Assembly (NCBI RefSeq): GCF_003206695.1
Contig: NZ_PZJN01000001.1
Coordinates: forward strand, 229,392-293,391
Direction: 5' to 3'
DNA length: 64,000 nt
Source of the DNA: Salinicola halophyticus
GTDB lineage: Bacteria > Pseudomonadota > Gammaproteobacteria > Pseudomonadales > Halomonadaceae
Under the pieces are notes generated by a model. It saw only the letters and a program-made list of their open reading frames with translations. It searched no databases and was not told where the DNA came from. Positions 58,784 through 64,000 of this stretch are shown one piece after another. Position numbers and translations under genes: made by a program. Each line of letters starts with the position of its first letter. The first letter of the stretch is position 1.

Positions 58784-59758
58784 ATGACCAGTGACACCAA
58801 GCCCTACAGCGGCGAACAGGCCCAGGGTGCGCCGCTGCCCGCCGGCGGCCCCAATCCGCCCCGCTCGCCGGAGCCGGAAGCCGACGTCGCGCCGGTGGGC
58901 GCTGCCCCTATTGGTGAAAGCCTGGCCAAGGATGCCTGGCGACGGCTCTCTCAAAACCGGGCTGCCATGCTCAGCCTCGGTCTGCTGATCGCCATCATCG
59001 TGGTGTGTATCGTCGGTCCGTGGCTGCTGCCATGGGGACTCGCCGAGGTCGACTGGAATGCTTTCGGCACAGGCCCCACGCTGGAAAACGCGCATTATCT
59101 CGGCACCGACGCCAACGGTCGCGATCTGCTCACCCGCGTGCTCTACGGCGGACGCGTCTCGCTATCGGTGGCACTGGTCGCGTCGTTCGTCAGTCTGGTG
59201 ATCGGCGTACTCTACGGCGCGATCTCGGGCTATCTGGGCGGCCGCGTCGACAACTACATGATGCGTTTCGTCGATATCATGTATTCGCTGCCGTTCATGT
59301 TCCTGGTGATCCTGTTGATGGTGGTGTTCGGGCGCAACATCTTCCTGATCTACGCCGCCATCGGGGCGGTGGAGTGGCTCGACATGGCACGCATCGTGCG
59401 CGGCCAGACGCTGGCACTGAAGCGGCGGGAATTCATCGAGGCCGCCCATGCGCTGGGCGTGCGCGACACCAAGATCGTCACCCGCCATCTGATTCCCAAC
59501 GCCATCGGCCCGGTGATCATCTACGTCACCCTGACCGTGCCCAAGGTGATCCTGCTCGAGAGCTTCCTGTCGTTCCTGGGCCTCGGCGTGCAGGAACCGC
59601 TGACCAGTTGGGGCGTACTGATCTCCGAAGGCGTCGACATGATGGAGAGTGCGCCGTGGATGCTGCTGGTACCGTCGATCTTCCTCGCGCTCACGCTTTT
59701 CTGTCTCAACTTCCTGGGCGATGGGCTGCGAGATGCCCTCGACCCCCGCACGCGCTGA
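58784..59758 (+). CDS. oppC: Oligopeptide ABC transporter permease OppC
   Basis: 324 residues. About 45 polar, Pro-rich residues precede the OppC core: SLAKDAWRRLSQNRAAMLSLGLLIAIIVVCIVGPWLLPWG. Further markers are HYLGTDANGRDLLTRVLYGGRVSL and the EAA loop FIEAAHALGVRDTKIVTRHLIPNAIGPV; the C-terminus GDGLRDALDPRTR is standard. Ribosome site GGGGAGG precedes the ATG. It pairs with OppB. Confidence 0.95.
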   Translation: MTSDTKPYSGEQAQGAPLPAGGPNPPRSPEPEADVAPVGAAPIGESLAKDAWRRLSQNRAAMLSLGLLIAIIVVCIVGPWLLPWGLAEVDWNAFGTGPTLENAHYLGTDANGRDLLTRVLYGGRVSLSVALVASFVSLVIGVLYGAISGYLGGRVDNYMMRFVDIMYSLPFMFLVILLMVVFGRNIFLIYAAIGAVEWLDMARIVRGQTLALKRREFIEAAHALGVRDTKIVTRHLIPNAIGPVIIYVTLTVPKVILLESFLSFLGLGVQEPLTSWGVLISEGVDMMESAPWMLLVPSIFLALTLFCLNFLGDGLRDALDPRTR

Positions 59759-59768
59759 GGACATATCG

Positions 59769-61370
59769 ATGACTCAATCTCTGCTCGAAATCGACAAGCT
59801 CAGCGTCACTTTCCAGCTGCCCAATGGCCCGGTGACGGCGGTCAAGGACGTCAGCTTCTCCATCGCCGAAGGCGAGACGCTGGCGCTGGTGGGCGAATCC
59901 GGCTCCGGCAAGTCGGTGACATCGACCGCCGCCATGCGTCTGCTGCCGGAGCTTGCCGAGACCAGCGGTGCGATCCGCTTCAACGGCGAGAACCTGCTGG
60001 AGGTTACGCCCAAGCGCATGCGCCGGGTTCGCGGCAACGATATCTCGATGATCTTTCAGGAGCCGATGACCTCGCTCAACCCGCTGCATCGCATCGGCCG
60101 CCAGATCGGTGAAGTGCTGATCCGTCACAAGCAGCTCAAGGGCAAGGCCAACCGCCAGCGCGTGCTCGAGCTGTTGAATCAGGTCGGCATTCCCGAGCCG
60201 GAACGACGCATCGACAGCTACCCCTACGAGCTCTCCGGCGGTCAGCGACAACGCGTGATGATCGCCATGGCCCTGGCCGGCGAGCCCAAGCTGTTGATCG
60301 CCGACGAACCGACCACGGCGCTGGACGTTACCGTACAGGCGCAGATTCTCGAGCTGCTCAAGTCGCTGCAGGCCAAATACGGCATGGCGATTCTGTTCAT
60401 CACCCATGACTTGAGCATCGTTCGGCACTTCGCCGATCACGTCGCGGTGATGCGCTACGGCGAAGTGGTCGAGAGCGGCCGCACGCTCGATGTCTTCGAC
60501 AACCCTCAGCACGAATACACCCGCATGCTGCTGGACGCGATTCCGCGCGGACGCAAGGAGCCCGCGCCGGCGGATTCGCCGGTACTGCTGAGCGGGCAAG
60601 ACGTCAAGGTGCGCTTCGCGCTCAAGAAGCGTCTGTTCGGCAAGAACGAGTACTTCGAGGCCGTGCGGGGTATCGACCTGTCGATTCGCCGCGGGCAGAC
60701 GCTGGGTATCGTCGGCGAGTCCGGTTCCGGCAAGTCCACGCTCGGCCGCGCCCTGCTGCGGCTGCTGAAATCCGAAGGTGAAATCCGCTTCGAAGAGGCC
60801 GACATCTCCGGGCTCGACAAATCCGGGATGCGCCCGCTGCGCTCGCGCCTGCAGGTGGTGTTCCAGGATCCCTTCGGCTCGCTCTCTCCGCGCATGACGG
60901 TAGGCGACATCATCAGCGAAGGCCTCAAGGTTCACCATCCCGAGCTGAATCGTCGCCAGCGCGAGGCCGAGGTCATCGCGGCACTCGAGGAGGTCGCGCT
61001 GGATCCGTCGATGCGTAATCGCTATCCGCACGAATTCTCCGGCGGCCAGCGCCAGCGCATTGCCATCGCCCGCGCGCTGATCCTCAAACCCGAGCTGCTG
61101 CTGCTCGACGAGCCGACCTCGGCGCTCGATCGCTCGGTGCAGGTGCGCGTCATCGATCTGCTGCGGGACCTGCAGAAGAAGCACGGCCTGACCTATCTGT
61201 TCATCAGCCACGATCTGTCGGTCGTTCGCGCGCTCTCCGATGATGTGCTGGTGATGAAAGAAGGTCGCGTCATCGAACAGGGCTCGACGGAGATGATCTT
61301 CAGTCAGCCCAAAGAGGCCTATACCCAGGCGCTGCTCAAGGCGGCGTTTCTGGAAAGCGAAGCGGCCTAG
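59769..61370 (+). CDS. Fused oligopeptide ABC transporter ATPase (OppD-OppF type)
   Basis: 533 residues with two ABC ATPase domains in one chain. Domain 1 has Walker [19 protein letters not shown], signature [17 protein letters not shown] and Walker [13 protein letters not shown]. Domain 2, from about residue 290, has Walker [16 protein letters not shown], signature [15 protein letters not shown] and Walker [13 protein letters not shown]. It replaces separate OppD and OppF subunits, as in E. coli YejF. It starts 10 bp after oppC ends and is the last transport gene of the cluster. Confidence 0.95.
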   Translation: MTQSLLEIDKLSVTFQLPNGPVTAVKDVSFSIAEGETLALVGESGSGKSVTSTAAMRLLPELAETSGAIRFNGENLLEVTPKRMRRVRGNDISMIFQEPMTSLNPLHRIGRQIGEVLIRHKQLKGKANRQRVLELLNQVGIPEPERRIDSYPYELSGGQRQRVMIAMALAGEPKLLIADEPTTALDVTVQAQILELLKSLQAKYGMAILFITHDLSIVRHFADHVAVMRYGEVVESGRTLDVFDNPQHEYTRMLLDAIPRGRKEPAPADSPVLLSGQDVKVRFALKKRLFGKNEYFEAVRGIDLSIRRGQTLGIVGESGSGKSTLGRALLRLLKSEGEIRFEEADISGLDKSGMRPLRSRLQVVFQDPFGSLSPRMTVGDIISEGLKVHHPELNRRQREAEVIAALEEVALDPSMRNRYPHEFSGGQRQRIAIARALILKPELLLLDEPTSALDRSVQVRVIDLLRDLQKKHGLTYLFISHDLSVVRALSDDVLVMKEGRVIEQGSTEMIFSQPKEAYTQALLKAAFLESEAA

Positions 61371-61401
61371 CGCCCTTCTCTATCCAATAATAATAGATTT
61401 G

Positions 61402-61442
61402 GCCGCAGGCGCCTCACGGCGTCTGCTTAGGGCGCTTGCGGC
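61402..61442 (+). terminator. Stem-loop after the opp cluster
   Basis: GCCGCAGGCGCC and GGCGCTTGCGGC pair over 12 bp (one wobble) with a 17-base loop, 31 bp after the ATPase stop. A clear T-run is absent on the plus strand, so its role as a terminator is uncertain. Confidence 0.5.
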
Positions 61443-61491
61443 TAAAAAGCGGGGAATAGCCCCAAAACCCACTCCTGCAAGGGAGCTCAAG

Positions 61492-61809
61492 ATGTTCTTG
61501 AACATGAAGTCCATAACAACAGGACTCTTCACCACCGCCGCCGTCGTGGCATTGGCAGGTTGTCAGAACTACACCCCGGCGGGTGACGGTGCTGGCAGTT
61601 TCGATCGTGGCAAGCTGGAAATGAGCTTATCGCCAGCGGTGGTCGAGCAATTCAACTCGCTCGACAGCAATGGCGACGGCGTCATCGATGTCAGCGAAGC
61701 GCGCTCGAATTCGGACCTGATGGGTGCCTTCGGTACCGCTGACGTCGATAGTGATCGGCAGCTGTCGCTCGAAGAGTTCGCCGATAGTCAGGCCACCGAT
61801 AACAACTAA
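61492..61809 (+). CDS. EF-hand lipoprotein
   Basis: 105 residues. A lipoprotein signal peptide ends VVALAGC, giving a lipidated Cys at about residue 23. Two canonical EF-hand calcium loops follow: DSNGDGVIDVSE (positions 1, 3, 5, 9 and 12 acidic or polar as required) and DVDSDRQLSLEE. It should be anchored in the inner or outer membrane and bind calcium in the periplasm; no function can be named. The ATG at 61492 follows an AGGGAG site; upstream codons in the same frame translate a stem-loop. It lies between the opp cluster and a porin gene. Confidence 0.88.
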   Translation: MFLNMKSITTGLFTTAAVVALAGCQNYTPAGDGAGSFDRGKLEMSLSPAVVEQFNSLDSNGDGVIDVSEARSNSDLMGAFGTADVDSDRQLSLEEFADSQATDNN

Positions 61810-61839
61810 TCGCTCGAGCGATCACGGATCATCAATCAA

Positions 61840-61925
61840 GTGGCGCTTTTATCAATCGAGTCGACCTTTTTATAAATCCCGTGGACCTTTTTATAAATCC
61901 AGTGGACTCCGGTTTATAAAACGAA
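61840..61925. repeat. About 21-bp AT-rich tandem array upstream of the porin gene
   Basis: Two near-exact 21-bp units (GACCTTTTTATAAATCC plus four bases, 61863-61883 and 61884-61904) are flanked by degenerate units, about four in all. Each has a T-run followed by ATAAAT or TATAAA. The period is two helical turns, so the AT tracts are phased on one face of the helix. It lies 40-125 bp upstream of the porin start. Confidence 0.8.
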
Positions 61926-61965
61926 TGACCACTTTCTACAAAAACAGTCAGTAAGAGTCATTACC

Positions 61966-63081
61966 ATGAATAAAACTTTCTTGGCGGGTATCGTCGCCAC
62001 CGGGACGCTTGTGGCCAGTCAATCCGCACTGGCCTTGACGCTGTACGAAACCACCCAGGACAAAGTGACCTTCAGTGGCCGTATCGCGGCGGGAAGCAGC
62101 TTCGTCGATGACGTGCATGACGATCACGATCCGACCAATGCCGGGTCACGTATTCGTCTGATTCATGAACACAACTTCAAGGGCGGCTGGTCATCGATCG
62201 CCCGCGCCGAGTGGGGCTTCGATCCCTTCTACGAGAACGGCGAAGATGCACACTACAAGCGACTGCTCTATGCCGGCGTCAGCCATGACGATTACGGCAC
62301 CATTCTGGTCGGCAAGCAGTACTCACTGTGGTACGACATGGTGGGCGTCTGGACCGACTGGTTCTGGTACAACGGGGCGACAGCGCAGGGTTCGTTCAGC
62401 GGCGCTTCCAGCGATGGCGGCTTCGATGGCAACGGCCGGCCCGATAATGCCATCTCCTACAAGAACAGCTGGGGAGACTGGACACTGGGTGTGCTCTATC
62501 AGACTTCCAGAGACGACGTTCCCAGCTCCGTGGGCTATAGCGGCAACCTCACCGGCCTGGATCGGAAATACACCGCCCAAGGTGCGGCGGTCTACCAACC
62601 GCGCGATGACCTGTCGCTGGGCTTGACCTATACCCATAGCGATATCGATGGCGAACTCCGTGGTGGCGACAACACCGACGAAAATGTCGATGCCGCCCTG
62701 CTCGGCGCGCGCTGGACGCCCGGGAACTGGTATTTCGCGCTGACCGCCGGGGAATATCACAACCTGGTTCGTGACGGCGACTTCAGCGGAGTCGAAAACG
62801 GCGACGGGATCGTCGACGAGGCGCGGGGTTACGAGGGTGTCGCGCTCTACAACGTCAAGGGTCAGGTTCCCGGCACGGTGCAGCTCTATACCGGTCTCAA
62901 CCGGCTGGAAGATCGCGACTCCGATGCCCGCAACGCGTTCTATCTCGCCGGCGCGGCGTGGATGCTGTTCGACGACAATCTAATCCTCGCGCTCGAACAG
63001 AAGTTCGACGACTCGAAAAACGTCGACGACAGTGACTACAGCAACGACGAGACCGACCTGCTGGTACGCTACAACTTCTGA
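61966..63081 (+). CDS. Gram-negative general porin
   Basis: 371 residues. Signal peptide to about SALA-LTLYE. The mature protein opens LTLYETTQDKVTFSGRIAAGSSF, then SRIRLIHEHNFKGGWSSIARAEWGFDPF and the strand-loop GVSHDDYGTILVGKQYSLWYD, which correspond to beta-strands and the constriction-loop region of trimeric OmpC/OmpF-like porins. It ends in DLLVRYNF, with the C-terminal Phe required for outer-membrane insertion. The barrel loops are strongly acidic, as expected in a halophile. It follows a phased AT-rich repeat and ends before a clear terminator. Confidence 0.92.
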   Translation: MNKTFLAGIVATGTLVASQSALALTLYETTQDKVTFSGRIAAGSSFVDDVHDDHDPTNAGSRIRLIHEHNFKGGWSSIARAEWGFDPFYENGEDAHYKRLLYAGVSHDDYGTILVGKQYSLWYDMVGVWTDWFWYNGATAQGSFSGASSDGGFDGNGRPDNAISYKNSWGDWTLGVLYQTSRDDVPSSVGYSGNLTGLDRKYTAQGAAVYQPRDDLSLGLTYTHSDIDGELRGGDNTDENVDAALLGARWTPGNWYFALTAGEYHNLVRDGDFSGVENGDGIVDEARGYEGVALYNVKGQVPGTVQLYTGLNRLEDRDSDARNAFYLAGAAWMLFDDNLILALEQKFDDSKNVDDSDYSNDETDLLVRYNF

Positions 63082-63180
63082 TCCCACGTACATGGAACAC
63101 TCTGGCAGGAGTGCTCCATGGACACACTCTGCCGAAAAGAGGCCCGAAGGCATCTCGTAACATGGTTTCTTCGATCGATT

Positions 63181-63208
63181 GCCGTTGCCCTGCGCAGCGG
63201 CTTTTTTT
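63181..63208 (+). terminator. Intrinsic terminator of the porin gene
   Basis: GCCGTTGC pairs with GCAGCGGC (8 bp, one wobble) around a five-base loop and is followed by seven Ts. A second inverted repeat without a T-run (CATGGA.CACTC/GAGTGCTCCATG) lies nearer the stop at about 63092-63121. Confidence 0.85.
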
Positions 63209-63282
63209 ATCCGCCTCGCCAATGGCTCATGGAGGCACGGCGGAGCTTCCACCTTCGATCGTTTTCAGGACATCCATTAGGC

Positions 63283-64000
63283 TCAGGCGATATCAAGAAA
63301 CTTCTTGAGATCGTCGAGATCGTTGTAATCGTCGGTACTTCCGAACAGCTCGTCGACCTGCGCCGCGAGACGCTTGTTCAGCACGCCATCATCGTGGGTG
63401 ATGTCGTAAAGCTCCTTGAGGTAGCCGGTGAACTTGTCGAACTCGCCGTCGATCTTGCTGTTGGCGTTCGGCGTAAGCACGTACCAGGTTCCCGACTTCT
63501 TGAAGTAGACTTCGCCATTGTCGAACACCCGGATGGAGGCCACATCGACCTTGTCCATGTCCTCCTTGAAATCTCCGAAATTACCCGGGCTCCCCTTGTC
63601 GCCGAAGATATTGACGACATCAGGCTTTTCGTCCCAGGCGGCGGGGTCTTCCGCCTCGATGTAATTGCCGATGGCATCGACATCGTTGTAGCGATCGGTC
63701 TGGGCGAACACGCCATCCATCTCGTCGATACGCTGCTGACTTCTCTCCCCGTCTGGATGCGCGAGATCGTAGAGCCCCTTGAGGTAGTCGATGATCTCGG
63801 TGCGAGTCTCCTTGTCCGAGTGACTGTCGCCGGCCTCGGGGTCGATGATCTGCCTGACGCCATCTTTCACGAACACGACGCGGCCATCATCGACGAGCTC
63901 GATGGAACCGATATCGACCCGGTCGATATCCTCTCTGAAGTCGCTGAAGGTGCCCGCGCCGCCACTATCGCCATATCGGGGCAGACCGGATTCGTCCGCA
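63283..64000 (-). CDS. Acidic tandem-repeat protein, C-terminal part (runs off the right edge)
   Basis: I do not recognise this protein. The frame is open from the right edge to the TGA at 63283, giving 238 visible residues. Two tandem units of about 115 residues are present. Each has SDFREDIDRVDIGSI or GDFKEDMDKVDVASI, then a strand with a Lys/Gly-rich turn, then YLKGLYDLAHPDG or YLKELYDITHDDG, then TDRYNDVDAI or TDDYNDLDDL. The composition is strongly acidic. The regular repeat suggests a long surface or secreted protein; the N-terminus, and any export signal, is outside the window. The ATG/GTG at 63876 is internal, not the start. Confidence 0.75.
   Translation of the reverse strand, partial: ADESGLPRYGDSGGAGTFSDFREDIDRVDIGSIELVDDGRVVFVKDGVRQIIDPEAGDSHSDKETRTEIIDYLKGLYDLAHPDGERSQQRIDEMDGVFAQTDRYNDVDAIGNYIEAEDPAAWDEKPDVVNIFGDKGSPGNFGDFKEDMDKVDVASIRVFDNGEVYFKKSGTWYVLTPNANSKIDGEFDKFTGYLKELYDITHDDGVLNKRLAAQVDELFGSTDDYNDLDDLKKFLDIA

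Overview
The window looks like chromosomal DNA of a GC-rich, halophilic gammaproteobacterium, most likely of the Halomonadaceae type (Salinicola, Kushneria, Chromohalobacter or Halomonas relatives). This is inference from gene content: a fused EIIA-HPr-EI fructose PTS, a TAXI-type TRAP transporter, a SulP/carbonic anhydrase pair, membrane PQQ glucose dehydrogenase, acidic secreted proteins, and gammaproteobacterial housekeeping order (ftsYEX-rpoH, HolD-like/rimI, prfB-lysS). I see no rRNA, tRNA, CRISPR array, transposase or prophage gene.

Layout. 1-1.3 kb: end of a BaeS-like kinase and its BaeR-like regulator. 1.4-9 kb: macro-domain protein, then the leftward fruBKA operon with divergent fruR and a Cra/FruR-like operator between them. 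9.1-16.1 kb: PhoD-like phosphatase coupled to a GNAT enzyme, SulP transporter with beta-carbonic anhydrase, MOSC protein, DUF4385 protein. 16.2-20.2 kb: TAXI receptor and fused TRAP permease. 20.5-26.2 kb: DUF192 protein, EamA permease with a coupled GNAT, a candidate 36-residue membrane peptide, and an aaeXAB-type efflux operon. 26.2-32 kb: livJHMGF transporter followed by a proline-racemase-superfamily enzyme with unusual active-site residues. 32.3-36.7 kb: a coiled-coil porin divergent from gcd. 37-49.5 kb: a housekeeping block (rpoH, ftsX, ftsE, ftsY, rsmD, zapB, rimI, HolD-like, bolA, MFS transporter, acidic conserved protein, lysS, prfB with its programmed frameshift). 49.7-61.4 kb: an oligopeptide ABC locus with four solute-binding paralogues, an NlpC/P60 peptidase, two permeases and a fused double ATPase. 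61.5-64 kb: an EF-hand lipoprotein, a general porin, and the C-terminal end of an acidic tandem-repeat protein that runs off the right edge.

How the genes work together. Most of the window is uptake: phosphotransferase fructose import, TRAP and ABC import of organic or amino acids, oligopeptide (possibly cell-wall peptide) import, and outer-membrane porins next to inner-membrane systems. Translational coupling by ATGA/GTGA/TAATG overlaps is common.

The most unusual signal is repetitive DNA. An ~83-bp element lies in frame inside the PhoD-like gene and again, inverted, between the TAXI receptor and its permease. A composite element made of two different heptanucleotide arrays flanks lysS on both sides. 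Many intergenic gaps, and some coding regions, hold short tandem arrays with units of 7, 8, 12, 15, 16, 17, 21 or 27 bp.
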